A stretch of DNA of 64,000 nt from Ziziphus jujuba. Taxonomy: Eukaryota; Streptophyta; Magnoliopsida; Rosales; Rhamnaceae. Position 1 is the first letter of the stretch; the number at the start of each line of letters is the position of its first letter. Under the pieces are notes generated by a model. The model was not told the origin of the DNA. It saw nothing but the letters and a program-made list of their open reading frames with translations, and ran no database searches. The position numbers and the translations under genes were made by a program. The stretch is from contig NC_083389.1 of NCBI RefSeq assembly GCF_031755915.1, positions 1,546,001 through 1,610,000 on the forward strand, read 5' to 3'. Positions 1 to 10,623 of the stretch are shown here, piece after piece.

Positions 1-404
1 CAAACTTAGATTAGGAAAGGAAGTATAGTTTCGGCCAACTTGGTTTCTTTATATGTGGTGGCCGGTTTTTCTTTATTTTTATGGTTTTATTTCGTGGCTT
101 TGTAGCCTATTTAAAGGCTTATTTTCCAATATGAATACAACTTTGATTTGATTAAGAAAATACTTGTGAGATTAATTATCTCTTTGTTCTTTGAGAACAC
201 CTAAAACACCATTAGAGAATTGGTTGTTTTAGCTTGACTTAGCAATAGGTTTTCCATCCCCTATTGTGGCGTCTTCATTATACCAAGGTTTCTAACCACA
301 GGTTGGTTAGGGGTTGAGGTCCATTCCATTAGAACTTGAACTTAATTAAGGATCCGGGCTAATATAATACGGGTTTAGGAGCAGGTCGTCCTAGGTTCGT
401 ATCA
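1..404 (+). repeat. 3' part of a gypsy G-family LTR, forward strand
   Basis: This is the distal part of a G-family LTR, cut by the window edge. It closely matches 62397-62780 and ends in the family's terminal CGTATCA at 398-404. The next six bases (TTTGGT, 405-410) are the spacer and the beginning of the tRNA-Met primer site seen in complete copies. After them the sequence switches abruptly to gag in the opposite orientation, so this is the end of a different or rearranged element. Confidence 0.85.
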
Positions 405-410
405 TTTGGT

Positions 411-613
411 CCTCCATGAGATGTTTCTATTCTGTCCATCCTTTGATTTATGTGGTGGAATTGAGCATTTATCCACTGCAATTGTTCCAAGACAGCCCTT
501 ATGTCCATTTGCTCGCCATTCCCCGTAGCGCGGGAATCACCATGGAATCCTACGGATTCTTCTTCATTGATTCTTAGTGGTGGATCTCCTCTCCTCAACC
601 TTGAATCTGCCAT
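411..613 (-). pseudogene. gypsy gag N-terminal fragment
   Basis: The reverse strand encodes the beginning of the G-family Gag, starting [20 protein letters not shown] at 613. It is homologous to the Gag starts at 9482 and 27454. About 67 codons remain before the frame hits the inverted LTR junction at 410/411, so most of Gag and all of Pol are missing. The open frame also extends upstream of the start and downstream into the LTR, but those parts are leader and junction sequence. It is a dead fragment; the homology is clear from the other copies in this window. Confidence 0.85.
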
Positions 614-1822
614 GTTAGTATAAATAATGCAATAAAATAAATTCTCACTAAATATCACTCCCTCGGGTGTTTCGCTCAATCAAGGTCTCGACACTCGTGT
701 TTTCACACTAGTTTCGGCTTTTACCCTCTTTTAAGCTCACACACTCTTGCCTCTTTAAACTCAATGGATTATCTCAATGTTCTAATTAAAACACCCATAA
801 AATTGCATTTGGATGCAAGTATGTTTTAATTAAACTTATCAACAAAACAGTAGCAAAAAGCAAGTAATACCGAATGAATTTAAAATACCTAAATTTCAGC
901 TTTTCTAGGCAAAATAAGGCAAATTACAAGAAATTTTTATTTTTTTATTTTTGGAATCAATAAGAACTGTACTAGATGGTAATAAATTAAAGAACGAAGA
1001 ATAAAAATTTGGGAAAAGAATTCCAAACACGAACAAGAACCAATTCGAACAAAAATAAGGACTAATGTTGGTTGTTGTTCTTGTAATTAAAGTTTTTGTA
1101 TAAAATCCTTTAACTAATTTTAATCCAAATAATTTAAGTATCGAAAATTCAAATATCCAGCAACAAAAATAATTCTCCAACAACTCCAAATATTGAATAA
1201 ATAATCAACAAATCAACAGCTCCAAGAAATTTCCATCAACAAATTTCAGCACCAAATTCAACAAAATCGATTTTTTTTTTATTATTCCGCTTTTCTTCTT
1301 CTTTTTGTTCTTTTTTCACTGAATATCAAACATAAATCCAATAACAAAAATTAGCAACCAAATTACAATTCCAACAGAAAAAAATCACCAACCCCGTGGC
1401 CTCCAACAACAAGAATAAAAAGGCACAACTATAGTAGCAAGGATCAACACCAAAAATTGCAATTCTAAAGCCACAAATTCACCAAACCCGAGACCACTCT
1501 TCAAACAAAAAACAAATTGCACAAATTTTAGGTTTTTTATGCAATATGCTTTCAAAACTCTCTTTTATGTTTTATTTTTCTTTTGAATATATAATGCAAA
1601 TAATTAAGACCAAAATAGCAATGGAAAATCAACAATAATCCAAAATTAACAAGAACAATGATGAAAGACAACCAACAAACTAGGAAACAAAAAATACAGT
1701 AAAACTAGGAAAACCTAATTTGATTAGGAAATTTTTAATTTTTTTTTAAATATGCAGAACGTGTATGATGATAGACACAACCCTAACCTAATGCTAAAAC
1801 TGCACAATAACACAAAAACAAA
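614..1822 (-). other. gypsy 5' leader (untranslated region)
   Basis: AT-rich leader between the LTR and gag of a reverse-strand G copy. It aligns with the leaders at 9483-10608, 27455-28607 and 39504-40329, sharing the CTCACACTCTTGCC-type stretch near gag, the homopolymer T runs and the block CCTAACCTAATGCTAAAA near 1780. The primer site and first bases of the LTR are missing: the leader jumps straight into LTR sequence at about 1822/1823, where both sides carry TAAA. The small open frames here have no coding support. Confidence 0.75.
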
Positions 1823-2925
1823 TAAACCCTTATTATATTAGCCCAGATCTAATTATGTTCAAGTTCTAATGGTCACCCTGATTCTTAACCAACTTGTGAT
1901 TAGAAACCTCAGTATATAATGAAGACGCCACAATAGGTGATGGATATCCTATTGATAAGTCAAGCTTAAACACTCATTCACTAATGGTGTTTTAGGTGTT
2001 CAAAAGAACAAAGAGAAATTTAATCTTACAAAATAAATTATGAATACTATTAATGGTGTTTTCTTCCTAAAAAATAAGCCATTTTATAGGGTAATATGAA
2101 ACAAAATAAACCCTAATTACAATAGGTAAAACCGGCCATGCAATGAAGATTCCTAATATGGCCTAAAGTCTCCTCCTTTCAAAGTCTAATTTTGATTGAT
2201 TAATTCCTTTATTTTGAATTAGGAATTAATTAATTTACAATGAAAATAATAAAATAATAAATTCCCTAAACTTATTTATCCAGCAAATAAATAAATAGAA
2301 ACCAACAAGTAAAGGTAATTTCATAAAACAAAAAGTAGAAACCAAATTAGGAAACGAAAACACTATCTTTTTTACTAAGTTGACTTTGATCAATCATTGA
2401 CCAATTTAGGCTCCAAATCAGCTTCCATATGCTTTGTAGGATGCCAAATAGGCTGATTATGAAGACCTAAACATTGTCGTTGCTTGGAAGAAAAAGAAAA
2501 AGCCAACTCAACAGAGTACAATAAAGTCAGCAGGAAATACAGCAAAACACGGCCAATTTCTCTCTCATGTGCACACCACTTAAATGGCCAGCTTAGCTTC
2601 GACCTTGACCAGTTCCCATGAATTTTTAATGATATCAAGTGAATTCAAGAATATTTGACACCATTTCCCGCTATGCAGAATCCATAAATGCACGAAAACT
2701 GTTACCCAGGTTCGTATCGACTTTCACCACTTGTATGCTCAAAATAGGCCTTGTATCTTCAGGTATGGACAATCCCTTTAGAGAATGAATTACCCCTAGA
2801 TAAAGGCATGAAGGTTGTCCTTAAACCTCTTAGCTTGAGCCCTAGTGATCAGCCCTGTCTTAATCCATATCGGGTCAGCACCCTAGTGGGTTGTAGATTG
2901 TGTGGGCACGGGCGGATTTGCATCA
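1823..2925 (-). repeat. gypsy G-family LTR, reverse strand, slightly truncated
   Basis: The LTR matches 3588-4712 and 23436-24578 and ends with the family terminus (reverse complement of TGATG) at 2921-2925. Its other end lacks about 20 bases plus the primer site. With the leader and gag fragment to its left it forms the 5' end of a truncated G copy. It abuts plastid rps7 sequence at 2926, so this element inserted into, or was joined to, the plastid segment. Confidence 0.85.
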
Positions 2926-3066
2926 TCAAGTCCCCATTGAAATAGGATCCACACAAGGAAAAGCACTTGCCATTCATTGGTTATTAAGGGCATCCCAAAA
3001 GCATACGCAAAAAGGAAGAGACTCATAGAGTGGCAGAGGCAAATAAAGCTTTTGCACATTTTCGTT
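2926..3066 (+). pseudogene. rps7: plastid rps7 3' fragment (NUPT)
   Basis: The frame beginning near 2932 reads [18 protein letters not shown], which matches the C-terminal half of plastid ribosomal protein S7. An internal deletion then joins it to the last codons, [21 protein letters not shown], ending at TAA near 3066 in another frame. The N-terminal half is absent. In plastid genomes rps7 lies just upstream of ndhB on the same strand, as here. Identification is from remembered family sequence plus synteny. It is nonfunctional. Confidence 0.8.
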
Positions 3067-3382
3067 AATCCATGAACGGGATCTATATAGACACATAGAC
3101 CCATGGATCCATACATCTTGATCGGAAAAGAATCAATAGAAAAATAAAGAATCAGAATTGATCAATATATTTCTTGAAACAAACTAGAAGGAAAGGAATG
3201 ACGAAACATAAATCATGGATCTACTAAGCCCTCTGGGGACTTGTTTAAGAATAAGAAAGAGGAATCTCATGTAAATACAATGGAATAAGGTTTGATCCTA
3301 TTCATGGGGATTCCATAAAAATTCCATTCCAAAAAGTTCGAAACATTGGGATTTTTTGGAGATTGGACGCAGTTACTAATTC
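3067..3382 (+). other. plastid rps7-ndhB spacer (NUPT)
   Basis: Noncoding plastid-derived spacer between rps7 and ndhB. The reverse complement of much of it (about 3080-3382) is repeated at 63265-63540 beside the inverted ndhB fragment. I see no gene in it. Confidence 0.75.
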
Positions 3383-3587
3383 ATGATCTGGCATGTACAT
3401 AACGAAAACGTCATTCTCGATTCTATGAGAATTTTTATGAAAGCCTGTCATTTGCTTCTCTTTGATGGAAGTTTTATTTTCCCATTATGTATCCTAATTT
3501 TGGGCCTAATTCTTCTTCTAATGATCAATTTAACCTCTGATCAAAAAGATGTACATTGGTTGTATTTCATCTCTTCAACAAGTTTAG
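3383..3587 (+). pseudogene. ndhB: plastid ndhB exon 1, first part (NUPT)
   Basis: The ATG at 3383 starts a frame reading [20 protein letters not shown] and continuing through the first membrane helix to SSTSL, which matches the N-terminus of plastid NADH dehydrogenase-like subunit 2 (NdhB). The frame is open to 3587, where element G2 interrupts it. The five bases TTTAG at 3583-3587 are the target-site duplication, and the reading frame resumes at 11696 with VMSIT. Several residues differ from the usual plastid protein. It is a nuclear relic, not a working gene. Confidence 0.9.
3583..3587. repeat. target-site duplication TTTAG, left copy of G2
   Basis: TTTAG immediately precedes the TGATACG terminus of G2 and recurs at 11696-11700 immediately after its other terminus. 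Removing the element and one copy restores the ndhB reading frame, which confirms a genuine insertion. Confidence 0.93.
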
Positions 3588-4712
3588 TGATACGAACCTA
3601 GGACGACCTGCTCCTAAACGCGTATTATATTAGCCCGGATCTAATTATGTTCAAGTTCTAATGGAATTGACCTCAACCCCTAACCAACCTGTGGTTAGAA
3701 ACCTTGGTATAATGTAGACACCACAATAGGGGATGGAAAAACCTATTGTTAAGTCAAGCTAAAACAACCAATTCACTAATGGTGTTTTAGGTGTCCTCAA
3801 AGAACAAAGAGATAATTAATCTCACAAGTATTTTGTCAATTCAAATCAAAGTTGTATTCTTATTGAAAAATAAGCCTTTAAATAGACTTTGAAAGAAATA
3901 AAATAAACCCTAAAAACCCTAAGAAAAACCGGCCACGCAATGAAGAGTTCTAGCTTGACCAAATCTTTCCTTTTCCTAATCTAATTAATTAATTCCCTTA
4001 TTTTCAATTAGGAATTAATTAATTTACAAACAAAATAATAAAAAAAAATTTCCTAAACTTATTTTTTCAATAAATAAATAAATACAAATCCAAAATTAAA
4101 GATAGTTTCCTAAAACAAAAAGTAAAAACAAATTAGGAAACTAAATATGGTAATTTTCGGCTAGGTTGATAATGACCCTTCTTTCACCTAATTGCACTCC
4201 AAATCAGCTTCAATAGTCTTTGTGGAATGCCAAATAAGCTTATTATGAAGTTCCTCATGTTGCGCTTCGTTAGAACTATGAGAAAAGGCTAATATAGTAA
4301 AATACAGTAAAGCCAGCAAAGAATACAGTAAATTTCGGCCGTTCTTCCCCTTGTATGCAAACCACTACGTTGTTCGGCTTTGAAGCTGATTTGGCTGGTT
4401 TATATGACTCATCGACCATATGAATTGAACTCATAAGAATGAGGATCCAATTCATACAACCCGACCTCCATATTTGCACTAAAAACGTCACCCGGGCCCG
4501 TTTTGGCTTTTATTGCTTGTATGAGTAAAACAGGTCTTGGTTCTTTAGATATGGACAACCCCTCTTGATTATGACTTATTCCTTGGATAAAGACAGCAAG
4601 ATTGTCCTTGAACTTCTTGGATTGGGCTCTAGTGATTGGCCCCACCTTCATCTGTATTGGATCAGCACCCCAGCGGGTTGTCGATTGAACGGCCTCTGGC
4701 GGATTCGCATCA
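3588..4712 (-). repeat. 3' LTR of G2
   Basis: This 1125-bp LTR begins TGATACGAACC and ends in CATCA on the forward strand (TGATG...TATCA in element sense). It is directly preceded, in element sense, by the polypurine tract AAGAGGAGGGGAA. The element's polyprotein frame continues about 100 codons into it, to 4409. Confidence 0.92.
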
Positions 4713-4990
4713 TTCCCCTCCTCTTGAAAAGGATTTGCCCTCAAATCAAAGTCATCACCTGCAGCAAAAGGAGACAAATTAGCAACATTGAAGGTGGCAC
4801 TAACATTATACTCACCCGGTAGATCAAGTTTGTAGGCATTGTCGTTTATCCTCTCCAAAACTTGAAAAGATCCATCACTTCTCGACATGAGTTTTGATTT
4901 CCTTTGTTCGGGAAATCTTTCTTTTCTCAAATGCAGCCACACCCAATCTCCAGGTTCAAAGACTATTGGTTTTCGGCCTTGATTAGCCAC
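4409..4990 (-). pseudogene. G2 integrase C-terminal region extending into the LTR
   Basis: This 193-codon frame carries the integrase C-terminal module typical of plant gypsy elements: VWLHLRKERFPEQRKSKLM, then SDGSFQVLERINDNAYKLDLPGEY and FNVANLSPF (residues about 17-75). It passes through the polypurine tract (EEGN, near residue 93) into the 3' LTR, where it encodes RWGADPIQMKVGPITRAQ and about 70 more residues. The link to the integrase core at 5066-5968 is broken by a stop and frame change around 4991-5065. The same LTR-encoded motif is recognisable in the other G copies. Its function is unknown; a chromatin-targeting tail is only an inference from CRM-type elements. Confidence 0.75.
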
Positions 4991-5065
4991 CTTTGCATAT
5001 TGCTTGGTCCTCCTCTCAATATTTGCCTTTGTCTAATCATGAATCTGTTTTATAAAATCAACTTT

Positions 5066-5968
5066 TTATTTTCCATCTAGATTAGCACACTTACTCAAAG
5101 GTAAAGGGGTTAGATCTAATGGAGTCAAATGATTAAAACCATAAACAATTTCAAATGGTGTATATTTAGTAGCTGAATGTAAAGACCTATTATAAGCAAA
5201 TTCAACATGCGGCAAACATTCTTGCCAAGTTCTCAAATATCTACTAATTAAAGCACATAACAAAGCGGACAAGGTTCTATTCACAACTTCGGTTTGCCCA
5301 TCTATTTGTGGGTGGCAAGTAGTTGAAAATAAAAGCTTAGTACCTAACTCAGCCCACAAAGTTTTCCAAAAATAACTTAAGAATTTAGCATCCCTATCCG
5401 AAATAATAGTTCCTGGCATTCCATGCAATCTCACAATTTCCTTGAAAAATAAATTAGCAATATTGGATGCATCATCAGTTTTATTACATGCAATAAAATG
5501 TGCCATCTTAGAAAACCTATCTACTACAACAAATATTGAATCCTTACCTGTCTTTGACCTAGGCAAACCAAGAATAAAATCCATAGACAAATCTACCCAA
5601 GGATAGGTAGGGATCGACAAAGGCTTGTAGAATCCATGTGACTTCAATGTTGATTTTGTTTTTCGGCACTTCAAACATCTTTCACAAATTCTCTCAACAT
5701 CTCTCCTCATGTTAGGCCAATAAAAATGTTCTTGCAGCAAGGATAAAGTTTTAAAAACACCAAAATGACCCATTAAACCACCCCCATGTCCTTCCCGAAC
5801 CAATAATTCCCTAATGCTACGATTAGGCACACAAAGTTTGTTTTCCTTAAACATATACGCCTCAAATATGTAAAATTTATTAAATCCATGTTTCAAACAG
5901 ATTATAAAAATTTCTCCAAAGTCACTATCATGCTCATAAAGTTCTTTCAATTGTTCAAATCCAAGCAA
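5066..5968 (-). pseudogene. G2 integrase core
   Basis: A 300-codon frame covering the gypsy integrase, which splices retrotransposon DNA into the chromosome. The zinc-binding HHCC domain is visible as [10 protein letters not shown]...[12 protein letters not shown] (residues about 60-110). The catalytic D,D,E residues appear in context as [18 protein letters not shown] and [10 protein letters not shown]. The [26 protein letters not shown] ending is typical of plant gypsy elements. The frame is separated from RNase H upstream (stop and frame change near 5969-6184) and from the C-terminal tail downstream. The motifs survive but the polyprotein does not. Confidence 0.88.
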
Positions 5969-6184
5969 TCTAGCATCTAAGGTAGAAAAGAGTACATACC
6001 TTTGCGATAATCAATCGGCAACCACATTTTCCTTACCTTTTTTGTAGCGGATCACATATGGAAAGGTTTCAATAAATTCAATCCACTTGGCATGCCTTTG
6101 GTTGAGCTTTTCATGACCCTTAATATACTTCAAAGACTCATGATCCGTATGAATCACAAACTCCTTTGGCATGAGATAATGTTG

Positions 6185-7615
6185 TCACGTCTCCAAAGCC
6201 CTCACCAAAGCATACATCTCCTTGTCGTATGTCGGGTAGTTTAGTGCAGCTCCATTTAATTTTTTGCTAAAGTAGGCTATGGGTCTTCCTTCTTGCATTA
6301 AGACAGCTCCAATACCTACACCCGAAGCATCACACTCAATTTCAAAAGTCTTAGAAAAATTTGGCAAAACTAATAAAGGTGCATTACACAATTTTTCTTT
6401 CAACAAATTAAAAGATTTTTCTTGTACTTTCCCCCATTTAAAGCCAACATTCTTCTTGACAATTTCATTCAAAGGTTCGGAAATGGTGCTAAAATTCTTG
6501 AAAAATCTTCTATAAAAACTTGCCAAGCCATGGAAACTCCTCACTTGGGTGATTTTTGTAGGAACCGGCCACTCTTTGATTGCTTGCACTTTAGCTTGAT
6601 CCATTTTGATTCCTGCAGCATTTACTACAAATTCTAGAAAAACAAGCTCATCTTTGCAAAAATCACACTTGTTCATGTTTGTAAAAATTCTTTCCTTTCT
6701 AAGAACTTGCAAAACTTGCCTAAGTTGATCCACATGCTCATCCAAGTTTCGGCTATACACCAAAATATCATCAAAATAAACAACCACAAATTTACCAATA
6801 AATGGATGCATTACATGATTCATAAGCCTCATGAAAGTACTAGGTGCATTAGATAATCCAAAAGGCATAACTAACCATTCATATAGCCCATATTTAGTTT
6901 TAAATGCGGTTTTCCATTCATCACCTTCTTTCATTCTAATTTTATGATAACCACTCCTAAGATCAATTTTAGTAAACTTGCAAGCACCATGCAACTCATC
7001 AAGCATATCATCTAACCTAGGAATGGGATGTCTATATTTAATGGTGATGTTATTTATAGCCCTACAATGAACACACATTCTCCAAGAACCATCCTTTTTA
7101 GGTGCCAACAAAACAGGAATAGCACATGGACTTAAACTCTCACGGATATATCCTTTATCAAGCAAATCACTTACCTGTTTTTGCAGCTCCTTTGTTTCCT
7201 TGGGATTGCTTCTATATGCTGGTCTATTTGGCATGGCAGCCCCTGGGACAAAGTCAATTTGATGTTTTATCCCTTGAATAGATGGTAGTCCACTTGGAAT
7301 CTCATTCGGAAAAACATCTCCAAATTCCTTCAAAAGAGAAATCATTGAACTTGGCAATTCAAGTTCTTCAAGGTTAGTTTGATCATTAAAATAATTTTCT
7401 TTATATATTATGATCAGCAAAAAATAATTTTCTTTATATATCATGATCAGCAAGGGTTTCGTACATTCAATAGCCTTATTAATATCCCCAAAACTCAAAT
7501 AAAAATTCTGATTTTTCCTCTCTTTTATTTCTTTTCTTTTTCTTCCCTCGGTTTGGCTCTCATAGGTGGAAATTTCCAGATTTTTGGTGCTCTCGGGTTT
7601 GCTCTCTTTTCTCAC
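6185..7615 (-). pseudogene. G2 reverse transcriptase and RNase H
   Basis: A 476-codon frame with reverse transcriptase and the start of RNase H. The palm motif is [11 protein letters not shown] near residue 270, preceded by the usual GYHKIRMK and [15 protein letters not shown] blocks. RNase H begins at [13 protein letters not shown] and continues to YALVRALET, where a stop (tgg to tga) at about 6182-6184 ends the frame. Residues 1-130 are the low-complexity linker after protease, with a local duplication of IYKENYF. The reading frame is interrupted from the protease by a stop or shift near 7616-7666. Confidence 0.9.
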
Positions 7616-7666
7616 CCCCCTCTTGGCTTTCTCTTGGTTTTTCCACTCGATTTGGGTTCTAGAAAG

Positions 7667-8239
7667 CTAATCTTGATCAGCAACCTCAATCTCACCTTCT
7701 TGAAAGGATGGTGAAGCCGTTGGTGCCATACTTGTTTTCTCCTTGAGTTTTTCGGCCTCCCTCCTTTGTTGCATTTGTTGTTGATCTTTGTAGACCTCCT
7801 TGGGAGTCAATGGCTCCAGCTTGATTTTCTTCCCTTTAAACCTGAAAACAACACTATTTTCTCGACCGAATTGAGTTGCATCTTTGTCAAATTGCCATGG
7901 TCTACCTAGTAAAATATGTCCGGCATGCATTGGTACAATGTCACACAAGACAACATCCTCATACCTACCTATATTAAATTTAACTTTGGCTTGCTTATTT
8001 ACCCTCATCTCACCACTATCATTTAACCATTGTAACCTATAGGGTTCTGGATCTTTAATTGTTTTCAAGCCTAATTTATCAACTATAAGATTACTTATCA
8101 TGTTGGTACAACTCCCACTATCTATAATCATGCTACAAATCTTACCTTGTATTTCGCAGCGAGTGTGGAAGATGTTTTCTCTTTGTATCTGCTCTTCATC
8201 TTTGTAGACAGCAAGTATTCTCCTTGGAACCAAGCTCAA
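7667..8239 (-). pseudogene. G2 aspartic protease region
   Basis: A 190-codon frame containing the retroviral-type aspartic protease that matures the polyprotein. The catalytic motif reads [13 protein letters not shown] near residue 40, followed by [11 protein letters not shown], the second conserved block. Downstream is a charged linker rich in E, K and Q. It is cut from Gag by an altered stretch at 8240-8365. The same segment is intact and in frame with Gag in G3. Confidence 0.87.
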
Positions 8240-8365
8240 CTCGGCATTAGATGTGTCTACTGGTTCGGCTTCATCATCATTGCAATCCTCCTCTTGCTCG
8301 GTTTCAGCTTCACCTCTTCACTTGCAGATTCCAGCTCACCATCACCCTTTAATACCATGATTCTT

Positions 8366-9482
8366 CTATTGGCTGGCCATGTGTCCTCTTCCTTGGCACT
8401 TAAAACAAATTATTTCTCTAGATTTTTTAGGTTTAGGATCAGATTTTATCTCACCTCTAAGTGCTTGGATAGATTCGATCTTGGCCTCCCTTTTTGACTG
8501 GTTGGTACTTTCTTCTCCAGCTTTCGGTTTTGGTTTGATTTCATTAGCTGAATTGTTTCTCCAGCCACTTGAATTGAATCTCCCACTGCTGGAAACACCT
8601 CCAAGCCGTGACCCTACACCCCTCCTCTTAAATTGGTGCTCAAGTTTAATGGCAACATGCAACATCTCCTCCAACTCCAAGTATTGTTGCAATTCAAGCT
8701 GGTTGGCAATGTCACGATTCAAACCACCAAGAAATCTTGCCATTGTTGCCTCCCTATCCTCATTCATATTCAGCCTCATCATGATCATCTCCATCTCTTT
8801 GTAATAATCCTCCATGAACCTACTTCCTTGAGACAAAGATTGAAGCCTTTGATGGAGCAACCTATGGTAATGTGATGGCACAAACCGCTTTCTCATGGCT
8901 CCTTTCATTTGTCACCATGTTGTGATCAAGTCATCACCAACTCTTCTCCATTGCTACCAACTTCACCTTCTGACCCTCCGAATAATTATGGCAGTCGAAT
9001 ATCATCTCCATCTTTTCTTCCCACACCAAATATGCCTCGGGAACACTTTTTCCCATGAATGGTGGGATGTTGATCTTGACATTGCTAAGATTATCATCTG
9101 TTTCTTCCCTCCTATACCTTGCTTGGCCAGCTTTCTCTTGGACAGCAAAGGTTTCATCCATGCCTTCCTCAAAATCTCCACCGAAATTCTCCTCCTCAAA
9201 TTCCTCTCTCAATCTCTCACGGCCTCCTCGTCCTCGACCTCCACCTTCATGGAATTCTTGCCTATTTCTTGTGTTTGGCATTCCTTGGGAAACTTCTAGC
9301 CATCCCATCCTTTGATTCATGTCCTCAACTTGAGCACTCACCCACTGTAATTGTTCCAAAACAACTTTCAAATCCGTTTGCTCACCACTCCTGGTAGCTC
9401 GTGGATCACCATGAAATCCTACGGACTCTTCTTCATTAATTCTCAGTGGTGTGTCTCCTCTTCTTATTCTAGAATCTGCCAT
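8366..9482 (-). pseudogene. G2 gag in two frames
   Basis: Gag forms the nucleocapsid-like particle that packages element RNA. The start at 9482 gives [20 protein letters not shown], and the frame runs to 8934. A frameshift with local sequence loss near 8909-8933 moves the rest into a second frame (8908-8366) containing [15 protein letters not shown] and the zinc knuckle beginning [13 protein letters not shown]. The final C of the CCHC knuckle is lost because the frame ends there. Comparison with the unbroken Gag of G3 confirms the join. Confidence 0.87.
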
Positions 9483-10608
9483 GTTAGTAAAATAATAAAA
9501 TAAATCCTCACAATATTCACTCCCTCACGTGTTTCACTCAAACAAGGTCTCGACACTCGTGTTTGCACACTAGTTTCGGATTTTACCCTCTTTTAAGCTC
9601 ACATTCTCTTGCCTTTTTGCACTCAAAAAATTATCTCAAAGTTCTAATTAAAACACTCTCAACACAGCAATTAGATCACAAGTATGTTTTAATTAAACTT
9701 ATCAAGCAAAAATAAACAAATACCGAACGGAATGAGAATACCTACTTTCGGTTTTTCTAGGTAAAATAAAGCAAAAAACTTTGGAATTTTGAAGAACTGG
9801 ACCAGATGGTAATAGATTATGAGTTCAATAATAAAATTATAGAAAAATAAATTCAAATACGAACAAGAATCAAAGAGAACGAAAATATAGAAAAGTTGTT
9901 GGTTATTGTTCTTTGTAATTCAAGTTTCTGTATCAAATCCTTTAACTAATTTTAATCAAAATAATTTAGCACTCAAACTCAATTATCCAGCAGCAAAAAT
10001 AACTCTCCAGAAACTCCAAATATGGAATAAATAATCAATGAAGCAGTACTTACAAGAAATTTCCAGCAACAAACTTCAAACACCAATTTTCAACAAACCG
10101 ATATATATATATATTTTTTATATTCAGCCTTCTTCTTTTTTTTTTTTTTCTCTCTTTTTCACTCACTGAATATCAAACACAACTGCAGTAGCAAGAATAA
10201 ACAACAAATTTGCAATTCCAAATCCAAAAATTCACCAAAACCCGTGACCTCCAAATAAACACAAATGTGCAGTTTTTTTTTTTTTATAAAAAAAAATGCT
10301 GCCGCAAACTCTTTTATTATTATTTTTTTTTAATAGATGAATGCATATATTTAAGACTAAAATAGCAAAGAAAAATCAACAATAACCAAAATAAAAGAAC
10401 AATGATGAAAGACAACCAACAAACTACGAAACAAAAAATACAGTAAAACTAGGAAACCTAATTCAACTAGGAATGATTTTTTTTTTCATTTTTTATTTTT
10501 TTAAATGCAGAGTATGGGATGGATGCAACCTGAACCTAATGCTAAAATTGCAAAATAACACAAAAACAAATAAAGCAAATAAAGATAGATCAAACCTGAA
10601 CAAAATTT
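9483..10608 (-). other. G2 5' leader
   Basis: AT-rich leader of about 1.1 kb with T runs (near 10137-10150, 10270-10284 and 10321-10331) and a TATATATATAT stretch near 10102. It shares blocks with the leaders of the other G copies. I see no coding signal. Confidence 0.75.
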
Positions 10609-10621
10609 GGCTCTGATACCA
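10609..10621 (-). other. G2 primer-binding site (tRNA-Met)
   Basis: On the reverse strand this reads TGGTATCAGAGCC, complementary to the 3' end of plant initiator tRNA-Met, two bases from the LTR end. It is the start site for minus-strand DNA synthesis. Confidence 0.9.
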
Positions 10622-10623
10622 AA

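Noticed and set aside
359..679. The whole 106-codon reverse frame as one protein
   Set aside because: Only the part from MADSR is Gag; the start lies in leader sequence and the end in an inverted LTR.
8379..9397. Forward-strand frames opposite G2 gag
   Set aside because: Shadows of gag on the reverse strand, with no family resemblance.
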